Assembly: GCF_015482585.1 (NCBI RefSeq)
Contig: NZ_CP049742.1
Span: 2,325,001 to 2,389,000, forward strand
Source: Mangrovibacillus cuniculi
GTDB lineage: Bacteria > Bacillota > Bacilli > Bacillales > R1DC41
DNA length: 64,000 nucleotides
Reading direction: 5' to 3'
Shown: piece by piece, positions 26,486 to 34,766 of the stretch
Numbering within the stretch: the stretch's first letter is position 1
Layout: every line of letters starts with the position of its first letter
Notes under the pieces: generated by a model
Told to the model about the DNA's origin: nothing
Database searches by the model: none
The model's input: only the letters and a program-made list of their open reading frames with translations
Position numbers and translations under genes: made by a program

Positions 26486-26511
26486 AGCTATTCCTCCGCG
26501 GAGGGGTAGCT
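26486..26511 (-). promoter_or_regulatory. Hairpin burying the ribosome site of the glcF remnant
   Basis: AGCTA-CC-CCTCCGCGGAGG-AA-TAGCT is almost fully self-complementary. The GGAGG that would serve the ATG at 26484 lies in its 3' arm, so translation would be masked unless the hairpin opens. Confidence 0.55.
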
Positions 26512-26606
26512 TTTTACATTAAGAAGGAAATAAAGTGGAACACAACAAACCACTCTCATGGATGTTACTATAAGGTTATACCTCAAAAAACTAGAGGATG
26601 ATTTTC

Positions 26607-27242
26607 ATGAACAAAGCTTTACAATTTTTTCTTTCTTTCACCTTTTTTAGCGTTGTATTACTTTCGTTGAGTGATATATCTAACAGTGCTGAAAAAATTA
26701 ACCGTATCTTCTTTAACAATGAAGGACTCTTAACATACTTTGTAAATTTTACTCAAGGACTTTTCGCATTTGTGATAACAACTGGAGCTATATTAGTGAT
26801 TTATATCATTTGTATCCTGTACATAATGAAACACTTTGAGAAGTGGAAGAAACAGATTTTGACTTACATTGCAATCTACTCAATCGTAGCAAACGGTGTA
26901 TTTGTTAGCTACTGGGGTCTATTGTTATGGAAAATTAATAATGATTTACATGGCGTTGAATACACTTGGTTTCATCAGTTAGATGACTTGATATTCCTAG
27001 TAAAATTACCACTTGTCATTCTTATTTGGGTGCTTCTATTGCAAAAGAAATTTAAGGAATCTACCTATCCCTTATTGGCAGTAACCTCATTAATTGCTGG
27101 AGTTATCCTTGGAATGCTTACAATTGGCAGAGTCTTCATTATTTACGGAGAACCATTGTATGATCAACAAATTTGGCTAGCTATTAGTGGAGTTCTAATT
27201 CCACTTATATATTTCTTATTGGCTAAGAAAAAACAAAAGTGA
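26607..27242 (+). CDS. Six-helix membrane protein, unknown (paralogue of the gene at 36483)
   Basis: 211 residues from ATG 26607 with GAGG about 11 bases upstream. Six hydrophobic helices; between helices 2 and 3 IMKHFEKWKKQILTYIAIYS matches MMRYENLKKYILPFTALFT of the protein at 36483, and both have an aromatic/acidic loop before helix 4. The common layout suggests one uncharacterised family. Single gene. Confidence 0.72.
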   Translation: MNKALQFFLSFTFFSVVLLSLSDISNSAEKINRIFFNNEGLLTYFVNFTQGLFAFVITTGAILVIYIICILYIMKHFEKWKKQILTYIAIYSIVANGVFVSYWGLLLWKINNDLHGVEYTWFHQLDDLIFLVKLPLVILIWVLLLQKKFKESTYPLLAVTSLIAGVILGMLTIGRVFIIYGEPLYDQQIWLAISGVLIPLIYFLLAKKKQK

Positions 27243-27377
27243 ACTCACAATAGGCCAAAAAGTTGTTTCTATTATCTTGGTTTTTGTTGAAGTACGAGAT
27301 AGGCATGCATGGTAATAAGTTTGTATTAAAGCAGATCTACTATCTTCTAATGAAAAGATATTACTTTAATCTGTAAA

Positions 27378-27414
27378 CAAAAAGAACCCTTTTTCTCATA
27401 GGATTCTTTTTTTT
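27378..27414 (-). terminator. Terminator of the lipoprotein/membrane gene pair
   Basis: AAAAGAATCC pairs with GGGTTCTTTT (one mismatch/G-T) on the minus strand downstream of the gene ending at 27432, with long A/T runs. Confidence 0.75.
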
Positions 27415-27431
27415 CCAGAGATAGTGGATCT

Positions 27432-27758
27432 TTAAACATCAGAAACTAGCAACCTTAAAATTACTTGATACAGGACTATCATGATACAAGACACAATGGC
27501 AGAAGCTTTCAGTCGTGGTTTTACTTCTTCGTCTTTCTTAGTAATTATGTAAATGATGAATATTATCATAGAAAGAAAAATGATGTAGTCGATGGTAAAC
27601 CCGTTAATTAGGTTATTCTTTTCTGTTTCCGTTATTTTTCCTGGGTAGAAAGAGCTAGCATTTATATCTGTTACAACTATTAATAATTTGGAGATGGCAA
27701 GAGAGATAGTTAGAAAAAGAGAATGCAGGAATAGTAATTTAAGATTAAACACTCTCAT
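27432..27758 (-). CDS. Small three-helix membrane protein, unknown
   Basis: 108 residues with three hydrophobic helices (about 8-28, 55-72, 86-105). Its ATG overlaps the stop of the lipoprotein gene in a TAATG arrangement, so translation is likely coupled. No motif recognised. It ends before a terminator at 27378-27414. Confidence 0.7.
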   Translation of the reverse strand: MRVFNLKLLFLHSLFLTISLAISKLLIVVTDINASSFYPGKITETEKNNLINGFTIDYIIFLSMIIFIIYIITKKDEEVKPRLKASAIVSCIMIVLYQVILRLLVSDV

Positions 27759-28288
27759 TACTTTTCCTTCTCGTTCACTACTATTCTTAAAGTTGTATTC
27801 AGTAAAATAGGTGTTTTACTGTCACTTGATACTAAGTCAAAACCTGCATAACCATCTACTGTGTATTGCCCTGGTGGAATGCGCTCTACACCCTCTGTAT
27901 AATTTCTATCTTTTTCTACATACCATGACATATGTCTTTCTATTTGCTGTTTAAACGGCTTATCAACCTGTAACACTCTATAATTTCCAGGTTCTAACGT
28001 ACCAAATAAATAAGTTACCTTAGTCTCCTCGTTCGTAAGCGTATAATAAAATGGAGACCAAGCATATTGAATTTCAATATTTTTCTTATCTCCTTGGTAT
28101 AGTAACTCTCCTATAAAATCAAACTCTTCTCCAACAACATAACTACTTTTCTTACCGGTAAACGTGAAACGGAAGGAGTCATCTTCTATATAATTAGATA
28201 GAGTCAGATCTTCTTGGTAGGTACTTACTTCTTCCGATGAACATCCAGTTGCAAATAGCAGCATGCTACATAGTAGTAGTTTTTTCAT
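27758..28288 (-). CDS. Lipoprotein, unknown, possibly BsuPI-like beta domain
   Basis: 176 residues; lipobox ATGC at Cys16 and then an all-beta domain. The order (YVVGEEFDFIGELLY, a middle YAWSPFYYTLTNEE, and late IPPGQYTVDGYAGFDL) resembles BsuPI-type inhibitor domains in which a strand pair ends in PPGxY. The match is by pattern only. It is co-transcribed and translationally coupled with the small membrane gene downstream. Confidence 0.72.
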   Translation of the reverse strand: MKKLLLCSMLLFATGCSSEEVSTYQEDLTLSNYIEDDSFRFTFTGKKSSYVVGEEFDFIGELLYQGDKKNIEIQYAWSPFYYTLTNEETKVTYLFGTLEPGNYRVLQVDKPFKQQIERHMSWYVEKDRNYTEGVERIPPGQYTVDGYAGFDLVSSDSKTPILLNTTLRIVVNEKEK

Positions 28289-28481
28289 TCCATCACCTCA
28301 TCTACTTCTAATTTCTCCGATAGGCCTCAGTAAATGGACGTGAAATTCATGGAAAAGTTACACAAAATAAACATTATAAAATCACTAACGAAGTTAACAG
28401 CTAATTTCTTTCTCCTAGTCTATATAGATAAAGATTAACATCTTTATTTCAATGTGTAATTCCTATATAATAGGAATATAC

Positions 28482-28513
28482 TAAAAGAGAAGTGCTGTAA
28501 CACTTCTCTTAGC
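28482..28513. terminator. Terminator of the 47-aa gene transcript
   Basis: AAGAGAAGTG pairs perfectly with CACTTCTCTT around a 6-base loop. On the minus strand it is followed by TTTTAG, so it ends the transcript of the gene at 28550. Confidence 0.85.
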
Positions 28514-28549
28514 AACCTTACCGTAAGGGTGTGGTTGTCATTTGTTTAT

Positions 28550-28693
28550 TTATTTGCGAAAACCACCCTTTTGCTTCCTACGGCGCGGGGTGGTTTTCTT
28601 GTCTTCTAGTATGCTTTTTCGAAAAGTATATGCCACGCTTTCGCGGACAAGTGCTTTCAAAATTTCACGAAAGAGTTCAAGAAATGTCTCCAT
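28550..28693 (-). CDS. 47-aa basic-tailed peptide gene in a structured transcript, unknown
   Basis: ATG at 28693 is preceded by GAAAGGAGGTGATAATC, a nearly ideal ribosome site. The 47-residue product begins METFLELFREILKALV, an amphipathic helix, and ends in a strongly basic tail (TTPRRRKQKGGFRK). The transcript is rich in complementary ACCACCC/GGGTGGT segments: leader 28730-28738, codons KKTTP, codons KGGF, and the 3' UTR. A possible promoter (TAGAAT with TGG extension, about 28764-28769) lies upstream and a strong terminator downstream. The layout recalls type I toxin mRNAs, but the peptide lacks a classical membrane helix, so the function is open. Confidence 0.68.
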   Translation of the reverse strand: METFLELFREILKALVRESVAYTFRKSILEDKKTTPRRRKQKGGFRK

Positions 28694-28894
28694 GATTATC
28701 ACCTCCTTTCATAAAGAAAGAAGCGCAACAACCAACCACCCTCACAAATGAGGCTGCTCCTTTATTCTACCATTTCCTGTTCTAGTTTTCACCAAAAATA
28801 AGAACACTTGTTCTATAAATATTTAGAAAGTTTTGGTTTTTACCTTTATTTACATATTAAATCGATCAATAGTTATAAGTAGTAACTAATCACA

Positions 28895-28930
28895 AAAAAA
28901 CTATCCGATGAGCACTCATCGGATAGTTTT
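28895..28930 (-). terminator. Terminator of the pullulanase gene
   Basis: AAACTATCCGATGAG and CTCATCGGATAGTTT form a perfect 15-bp stem with a 2-base loop, with A/T runs on both sides. Confidence 0.93.
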
Positions 28931-28933
28931 CCA

Positions 28934-31900
28934 TTAGTTCTTCCCTTTTTGACGACCTGGAGCATCACCAGATTTTCCAGAGTATTCCTTATCGTTCTCC
29001 ACTTTTATTACCACCGTTGTTAACGGGTCTAACGTGATTGATTTGTTGTTTAACGTAAATCCAGATTTCTTCTTCACTTCCTTTACGCCTGCTTCATCGC
29101 TATCTACTAGCACTGTTCCAGCCGTCACATCTTGGTTAAACGTTAAAGTTCGTTTGTTCATGTCTGTGTTAACAAACACATAGTATTTGTCTCCATTTGT
29201 TGCTTCGTTGCTATACGCGACAAATAGGTCTTGTTCTTTTAGTTCTGGACCTGTTAGTAAGTTTACGTTTTTATCTACTAATTCTTTTGAACCTAGACGG
29301 AAAGCATCTGTAGATCTTCTTAGTTTGATCAAACCAGTAGTAAACTCTCTAGTTAGGTTGTTCTCTGGATATAGCTTTTTGTTCGTAGCTTTTTGCCAAT
29401 CTAAACGGTTGATAATATCAGAAGAATCATACGAGTCATGGATGAAGTATGGATTTTCGAATGGCTCTCCATTTTCATCTGTCATATACGTTGACTTGTA
29501 AGGTGCCTCTGTTGTTTCCGCTAAGAACTGCTTCGTACGTCCAAACTCTTGACCAGCATGTAAGAATGCCGTTCCTTGAGATGTAAGGATGATAGAGTTA
29601 CCTAGACGAATACGTTGGTGAATCTCTTTATCTTGCTTTGCAGGGTCATTCTTGATAGATTGCGCAATTACATCGTATAACGTTAAATTGTCATGTGCCT
29701 CAATGTACTGAACCACATCTCCCGGCTGATCTGCTAAGAAGTTACGTGGTTGACCTTTAATATTTTCAAAGATTTGTTGTACGTTACGAGCACCATTTGT
29801 TAAGAAACGAGGTTGCCCTTCGCTACCAAATCCTGATTTTAATTCGTTACGGATTTCGTCAGAGAAGCTTCCAACCGCTTCTGTATATTGCATCCACTGT
29901 TGATCCGCCGCTTGAACTGGCTTCCCTTCGTCTCCAGCAAACGTTACCCATCCTTCCCCAATCATGACGATATTGGGATTTAACTTTTTCGCTTCATCGA
30001 ATGCTACCTGGATACTCTCTGCATCATGGTCTCCCATCATGTCAAAGCGGAAACCATCTACTTTAAACTCATCAACCCAGTACTTAATAGAATCTACTAG
30101 TACTTTGCGAGACATAGCGTGAGTGGTTCCTAAACGGCCACCACCGAAGCTTGTTCTAGGAGTTCCATCCGCATCCATAAAGTGATAATAGTTAGGAACT
30201 AGGTCTTCAAATATACCTACTTGCGCTGTATGGTTGTATACAACATCTAATACAACCCCCATACCACGCTTGTGAATCTCATTAATTAAACGTTTAAATT
30301 CTTCAATTCGTTTCTCCGGATTAGTGGGATCTTGAGAGTACATTCCACTTAAGGAGAAGTAACTGTGTGGATCATATCCCCAGTTATAGTTCGTATTTGT
30401 AGACTCGTATTCTAGCATTCTTTCATCATTCTTTAATTCGTCACCGAAATAATAGCTCATGACAGGAAGTAATTGAATGTGCGTAACACCTAGATCTTCA
30501 ATGTAGTCTAGTTTTTCTGCAAATGCTGCGAATGTACCAAATTGTGCTTTTAGCTCTTTATTGATTGTTGGATCTGATGTAAAGTCACGAACATGCGCTT
30601 CGTAAATAATCGTATCTTCCCGTTTTTCAAAACCAGGAATCTCTGCATATTTTAGTTTTGGACCGATTTTAGATACATCAATAATGGCTGCTTTTCCATA
30701 CTTTTCTTCAGGTTTTGCAGTTGTTAAATCATCAGGATTTTTCCAAGCTGCCATAGATTTTGCGTATGGATCTAATGCGATTTTCACATCGTCGCCATGC
30801 GTGATCTTATATTGATAGAAGTACCCTTTTGTTGATTTTAATCCTGTAAGTTTTCTATCCAGTTTAATGGACCACACTCCGCGATCGCCGAGAGTCATCT
30901 CAAAGTTTCCAATTACTTTGTTTTGATCTTTTTTATCATACAAAATAGCTTCTACTTTATCTGCTTTTGGAGACCAAAGCTTCAACGTAGCACTTCCATT
31001 TGGATGAAGTTTCGCCCCAAGCTCACCGTCGTAAGCAAACTCTTCGTCGATAAATCTCCAACCGGATAGAGATGTGATGGAGTTATTACCATAAGAAATT
31101 GTATATGGTGCTGTTTCTGCTGAGAAATCGCCCGTTACTTCCACGCGAAGGTCATCTAGGACTTTTACTGAAGTAATCGTCGCTTCTTTTTTATTTTTAT
31201 CTTTTACTGTTAAGCCTTCTAACAATGACTGTTCCGTTAATTCGTCCGTTCGTGAGAAACTTAGCTCAAGTTTTTCATTAGAGATTTGCTCTGCACCAAG
31301 AAGCACGGTAGGTACTGCGCCATATGGATTATCGTACACTTTGCTATCACCGTCTTTGATGAAGATTTGGTTTTGTGTAATGCTGTTGTAATTATAATCA
31401 GGAGATTGACCACCTCCTGCTTTATTTACAAATAAAAATCCGATTCTTTCTGCTGCTTCTTTTAGAGATAGATCATAGTATGCACCGTATTTTCCAATAC
31501 CGCTAGCGTCTAGTGCACCGTTCGGCCAACCGTCAGAAGGGTTTGCAACGTCACTCCAATTCCAGAGACCCCAAGAGTCATAGTTGCCATCTTCGCGCTC
31601 ATAATGAATTCGGATTGTGTCTTTTGGTAGTTCTACCGGCTCGTATAAAAGCACTTCGTCTGAACCTTGTTGGATCCAGACTTCTTTTAGTTCTGGTACA
31701 AACAATTCAACAGCTTTATCTCCGCCGTCTTTGTCTCCGCTTGATGTGTTTAGTACTAGGAAGTTTACATTTTTAGCACCTTTCTTTAAAGGTACATCTA
31801 TGTAAATACCGTAATCTGTTTTGTTTGCTTCATTGAAGGCAGTTCCACCTGTTGGCCAGTTTTCAGATGGCGCTGCTACTTCTCCCCAAAGCCATAGACC

Positions 31901-32089
31901 TAAATTCTTGTAGTTGTCATCTGTTCGTTGGTAATGAATACGAAGTGTATCTGCTGGTATTTCTCCCTCTTCTGTTGAACTACCATCGTTAGCAAATCCA
32001 ACTGTTGGAATAAAACTAGCAAACCCAGAAAAAACTAATATAAATGCTAGTAATATTGATAGAAACTGTTTACTCCTATTTTTCCCCAT
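28934..32089 (-). CDS. pulA: Secreted type I pullulanase (GH13) with two N-terminal CBM41-like modules
   Basis: 1051 residues. Signal peptide about 1-33 (ending GFANDG). Two repeated starch-binding PUD/CBM41 modules start at about 46 (DTLRIHYQRTDDNY) and 156 (DTIRIHYEREDGNY). A CBM48-type module follows, then the GH13 barrel: region I DVVYNHT, region II GFRFDMMGDHD (nucleophile Asp), region III MIGEGW (acid/base Glu), region IV EAHDN. The YNWGYDP motif specific to type I pullulanases is present. It cuts alpha-1,6 bonds of pullulan and starch debranching products outside the cell. cre boxes upstream point to CcpA repression. The C-terminus is highly charged. Confidence 0.96.
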   Translation of the reverse strand: MGKNRSKQFLSILLAFILVFSGFASFIPTVGFANDGSSTEEGEIPADTLRIHYQRTDDNYKNLGLWLWGEVAAPSENWPTGGTAFNEANKTDYGIYIDVPLKKGAKNVNFLVLNTSSGDKDGGDKAVELFVPELKEVWIQQGSDEVLLYEPVELPKDTIRIHYEREDGNYDSWGLWNWSDVANPSDGWPNGALDASGIGKYGAYYDLSLKEAAERIGFLFVNKAGGGQSPDYNYNSITQNQIFIKDGDSKVYDNPYGAVPTVLLGAEQISNEKLELSFSRTDELTEQSLLEGLTVKDKNKKEATITSVKVLDDLRVEVTGDFSAETAPYTISYGNNSITSLSGWRFIDEEFAYDGELGAKLHPNGSATLKLWSPKADKVEAILYDKKDQNKVIGNFEMTLGDRGVWSIKLDRKLTGLKSTKGYFYQYKITHGDDVKIALDPYAKSMAAWKNPDDLTTAKPEEKYGKAAIIDVSKIGPKLKYAEIPGFEKREDTIIYEAHVRDFTSDPTINKELKAQFGTFAAFAEKLDYIEDLGVTHIQLLPVMSYYFGDELKNDERMLEYESTNTNYNWGYDPHSYFSLSGMYSQDPTNPEKRIEEFKRLINEIHKRGMGVVLDVVYNHTAQVGIFEDLVPNYYHFMDADGTPRTSFGGGRLGTTHAMSRKVLVDSIKYWVDEFKVDGFRFDMMGDHDAESIQVAFDEAKKLNPNIVMIGEGWVTFAGDEGKPVQAADQQWMQYTEAVGSFSDEIRNELKSGFGSEGQPRFLTNGARNVQQIFENIKGQPRNFLADQPGDVVQYIEAHDNLTLYDVIAQSIKNDPAKQDKEIHQRIRLGNSIILTSQGTAFLHAGQEFGRTKQFLAETTEAPYKSTYMTDENGEPFENPYFIHDSYDSSDIINRLDWQKATNKKLYPENNLTREFTTGLIKLRRSTDAFRLGSKELVDKNVNLLTGPELKEQDLFVAYSNEATNGDKYYVFVNTDMNKRTLTFNQDVTAGTVLVDSDEAGVKEVKKKSGFTLNNKSITLDPLTTVVIKVENDKEYSGKSGDAPGRQKGKN

Positions 32090-32123
32090 TTTTGTTTCCC
32101 CCTTTATTTAATTACCTTGATCG

Positions 32124-32137
32124 CGAAAACGTTTGCA
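32124..32137 (-). promoter_or_regulatory. Imperfect cre-like site in the pullulanase leader
   Basis: TGCAAACGTTTTCG on the minus strand fits the CcpA consensus TGWAANCGNTNWCA with two mismatches. It lies about 35 bp before the start codon. Confidence 0.5.
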
Positions 32138-32185
32138 CAAATGTGTGAAGTTGTTTGGAAAGAGCTTGCTGAGTTGCAACACATT

Positions 32186-32199
32186 TGAAAGCGTTAACA
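32186..32199 (-). promoter_or_regulatory. cre site (CcpA operator) of the pullulanase gene
   Basis: TGAAAGCGTTAACA (plus strand) matches the consensus TGWAANCGNTNWCA at every fixed position. Its position about 100 bp upstream of the start suits catabolite repression of a starch enzyme. Confidence 0.85.
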
Positions 32200-32440
32200 A
32201 AATACATTTATATCTACCTTACTATGGAAAAAATTGAAATGCAATAAGAGAATATTCCTAATAGAATGACACGTTTTGCGAATTAGTTTACTAGGAGAAT
32301 AAGTTTACTAGATTTTAAATCAACTTTAAAAGATTTACAGAGTTTAAAATTATATTTAAATAACGAGATTATGTCGACTTTGGTAGATTCTTTTTAGTAG
32401 ATTAGCCTTATATTGGCTTTGTGGGATACCTGAAATTACT

Positions 32441-32790
32441 TCTCTGCCTCTCTCCTATACCGCTGGAACCTCCTCTGGTATACCCGAACCGCGTTTCCGC
32501 CTTTCTCCTATACCACGGGAGCTTCCACTGGTATACCTGAACCGCGTTTCTGCCTCTCTCCTATATCACGGCAGCTTCCCCTGGTATACCTAAATCACGT
32601 TTCTGCCTCTCGCCTATACCGCTGGAGCTTCCTCTGGTATACCTAAACCACGTTTCTGCCTCTCTCCTATATTACGGCAGCTTCCCCTGGTATACCTAAA
32701 CCACGTTTTCGCCTCTCTTCTATACCACGGTAGCTTCCCCTGGTATACCTAAACCACGTTTCTGCCTCTCGCCTATACCGCGGCTACTGC
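32441..32790. repeat. Tandem array 5: seven units of exactly 53 bp with TATACCA...TGGTATA hairpins
   Basis: CTATA(C/T) recurs at 32455, 32508, 32561, 32614, 32667, 32720 and 32773, a 53-bp step each time. Most units contain the inverted repeat TATACC...GGTATA around a G/C-rich centre (for example ACGGTAGCTTCCCCT), then CTAAACCACGTTTCTGCCTCT. The array lies between the divergent pullulanase and VOC genes. The period is not a multiple of three. Confidence 0.94.
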
Positions 32791-32884
32791 CCAGATAACA
32801 AAACCAACCAAGTCGATAACATTCATTGCCTATCAAGTGATATACTAGAAATAAATACCACTTTATTACGAAAGGATGATTCTA

Positions 32885-33253
32885 ATGAATCTTGGCGCAT
32901 TTTCTGTAAGTTTGACGGTGAAAGATATTAACGCTTCTAAAGAGTTTTATGAGAAGTTAGGTTTTGAGGAGTTTGGTGGAAACATCGAGCACAAGTGGCT
33001 AATCATGAAGAACGGAGCAAGTACCATTGGCTTATTTGAGGGGATGTTTGAAAAGAATATCCTTACCTTTAATCCTGGATGGGATCAAAATGCACAGGAG
33101 ATAGACCCGTTTAAAGATGTAAGGCAGTTACAAGAAACTCTTCGTGAAAAAGGGATTTCGTTTACGAGTGAAGTATCAAGTTCCGAGGGACCAGGTAGTT
33201 TTACTCTGGTAGACCCTGACGGTAATCCTATTCTAATAGATCAACATAGATAA
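32885..33253 (+). CDS. VOC-family protein
   Basis: 122 residues; ATG 32885 is preferred over ATG 32876 because AAAGGATG then sits 6-8 bases upstream. Starts LGAFSVSLTVKDINASKEFYEKLGF and ends TLVDPDGNPILIDQH, the two-module glyoxalase/VOC pattern. A substrate cannot be inferred. Single gene with its own terminator. Confidence 0.85.
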   Translation: MNLGAFSVSLTVKDINASKEFYEKLGFEEFGGNIEHKWLIMKNGASTIGLFEGMFEKNILTFNPGWDQNAQEIDPFKDVRQLQETLREKGISFTSEVSSSEGPGSFTLVDPDGNPILIDQHR

Positions 33254-33259
33254 ATTCGC

Positions 33260-33299
33260 CAAAAGCCCTGAATAGGATGATCCTACTCAGGGCTTTTTG
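33260..33299. terminator. Bidirectional terminator between the VOC and SDR genes
   Basis: AAAAGCCCTGA pairs with TCAGGGCTTTT and an inner AGGAT/ATCCT extends the stem. Confidence 0.92.
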
Positions 33300-33302
33300 T
33301 CC

Positions 33303-34070
33303 TTACTTCCCTAGAAATCCACCCTCTGATCGGATCAGTTGACCTGTGATCCATTCTCCCTCGTCACTAACCAAAAATCGTACTAAACGAGCTGCGTCAT
33401 CCGGTGTGCCTAGTCGGCCTGACGGGAACATCGGCAAGAGATGATCTTTAATCTCCTCCGTCATCCAACCAGAATCGGTAGGACCCGGATCAATGGAGTT
33501 AACCGTGATTCCAATTGGCGCCAATCCCGTTGCCAGAGGTTCCGTCACCGCAATCAGCATCCCTTTTGTAGCTGTGTACGCAAGGTTGGTAGGATCTGGT
33601 CCTTTGGAAACTAAGTTTACGATTCGGCCTACCTTCAAACCTGGGTACGCAACTTCATAAGCTTTGGCAAACTCCGTACTTAGCATAATTGTACCGCTAT
33701 TGTTGACGAGATAATGTTGATCTAGAAGCTCTCGTGTTAGAGTTTGGTAACTAGTAGGTGCTTCAAATGTGGCATTATTAATTAAAATCGTAGGTGGTCC
33801 TAATTCCTTTATAACTGTTTCTATAATAAGTTGTGGCGTTTCGGCTTTACTTAAATCAGCTTGTAAATGAGCGACGCGAACTCCCTCTTGTTCTAGTGTG
33901 GTCTTCAATTGTTCAGGAAAGTCCTCATCAAATCCGTTTCCGGACGTTTTATCAAATGATATCCAGTGTGTGAAAAAGATATCTACGCCTGCTTTTGCCA
34001 AGTGGCGACAAATTGCAGCACCGATTCCTTTTGACCTACTAGCACCTGTTACGATAGCAATTTTCCTCAT
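33303..34070 (-). CDS. Short-chain dehydrogenase/reductase (SDR), FabG-like
   Basis: 255 residues. Nucleotide-binding TGASRSKGIG at 9-18, NNAT at about 98, and catalytic YTATK near 172; the usual catalytic Ser position before YTATK reads VNLVSKGPDP, which supplies a Ser. The closing EGEWITGQLIRSEGGF is typical of 3-oxoacyl-reductase-like SDRs. The NAD(P)-dependent substrate is unknown. It stands alone. Confidence 0.88.
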   Translation of the reverse strand: MRKIAIVTGASRSKGIGAAICRHLAKAGVDIFFTHWISFDKTSGNGFDEDFPEQLKTTLEQEGVRVAHLQADLSKAETPQLIIETVIKELGPPTILINNATFEAPTSYQTLTRELLDQHYLVNNSGTIMLSTEFAKAYEVAYPGLKVGRIVNLVSKGPDPTNLAYTATKGMLIAVTEPLATGLAPIGITVNSIDPGPTDSGWMTEEIKDHLLPMFPSGRLGTPDDAARLVRFLVSDEGEWITGQLIRSEGGFLGK

Positions 34071-34318
34071 ATGACATCCCCTTTTTTGTAAGTGAATGCG
34101 GTAGCGCGAATAGAGATGTATGTGTATAAATTCACCACGCTATGCATCATTGTTTGATAGAAAAATAGACAGACCTCTCCCTAGGTAGGAAAGACAGCTA
34201 TTTTTTTTGCTTCTACCTTACATTAACGGACACATGAGTATGTGAATTCCCCTTTCGTTACATCTCTACTGAAAGTATATTACTGGAAAATATTTTTAAC
34301 AAGTTTTTCTAAAAAACA
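34071..34318. other. Divergent intergenic region upstream of the GntR operon
   Basis: No gene seen. An imperfect inverted repeat around 34160-34208 (ATAGACAGACC with GACAGCTAT, then eight T) may be a weak terminator on the plus strand. Confidence 0.4.
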
Positions 34319-34363
34319 TTGACTATTTTCTAACCAGTGTCATATAGTTAATTACATGAGTAA
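34319..34363 (+). promoter_or_regulatory. SigA promoter and probable GntR operator
   Basis: TTGACT (34319-34324), an 18-bp spacer and TATAGT (34343-34348). AGTTA...TAACT, an inverted repeat with a 10-base centre, overlaps and follows the -10 box (34346-34365), a natural site for the autoregulatory GntR protein encoded next. Confidence 0.72.
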
Positions 34364-34394
34364 CTAACCAACGAAGTGAGGTGAACAAAACTTC

Positions 34395-34766
34395 ATGCAA
34401 TTCGATGAAAGTAAGCCCATATTCCAGCAAGTGTATGACTACATTGTGGAGATAATTTTACGCGAAGATCTCTCCGAAGAATCACAAGTACCTTCTACGA
34501 CGCAGTTCGCAACTAATTTTCAAATCAACCCTGCTACTGCAGGAAAAGGTATTAATCAGTTAGTCGATCAAGGCATTCTATATAAAAAACGAGGTGTTGG
34601 CATGTTCGTTGCACCAGGTGCAGTGGAACTGTTAAAGCAGCAGCGAAAAGAAAAGTTTTATCAGGATTATGTGGAACCACTTGTTGTAGAGGCTTCTCGA
34701 TTAGGAATTAACAAAGAGCAATTAGTTCAATTAGTAAAAGAAGGAGCGTGGAAAAATGAAGGTTAA
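34395..34766 (+). CDS. GntR-family regulator, YtrA subfamily
   Basis: 123 residues: a winged helix (PIFQQVYDYIVEIILRE, then VPSTTQFATNFQINPATAGKGINQL) with only a short helical tail, the YtrA type that has no large effector domain. Such regulators control adjacent ABC exporters and respond to cell-envelope antibiotics. The stop overlaps the ATPase start by 11 bp. The inverted repeat at the promoter is the likely operator. Confidence 0.92.
   Translation: MQFDESKPIFQQVYDYIVEIILREDLSEESQVPSTTQFATNFQINPATAGKGINQLVDQGILYKKRGVGMFVAPGAVELLKQQRKEKFYQDYVEPLVVEASRLGINKEQLVQLVKEGAWKNEG

Noticed and set aside
28542-28751. Plus-strand 69-codon frame opposite the 47-aa gene
   Set aside because: The minus-strand gene has the strong ribosome site, promoter-like element and terminator; the plus frame has none.
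1967-32790. CRISPR arrays
   Set aside because: The tandem arrays have no identical repeat/unique spacer alternation; whole units are similar and diverge gradually, and no cas genes are present.
34160-34208. Terminator upstream of the GntR operon
   Set aside because: The stem is poorly matched and no gene on the plus strand ends nearby; mentioned only in the intergenic note.
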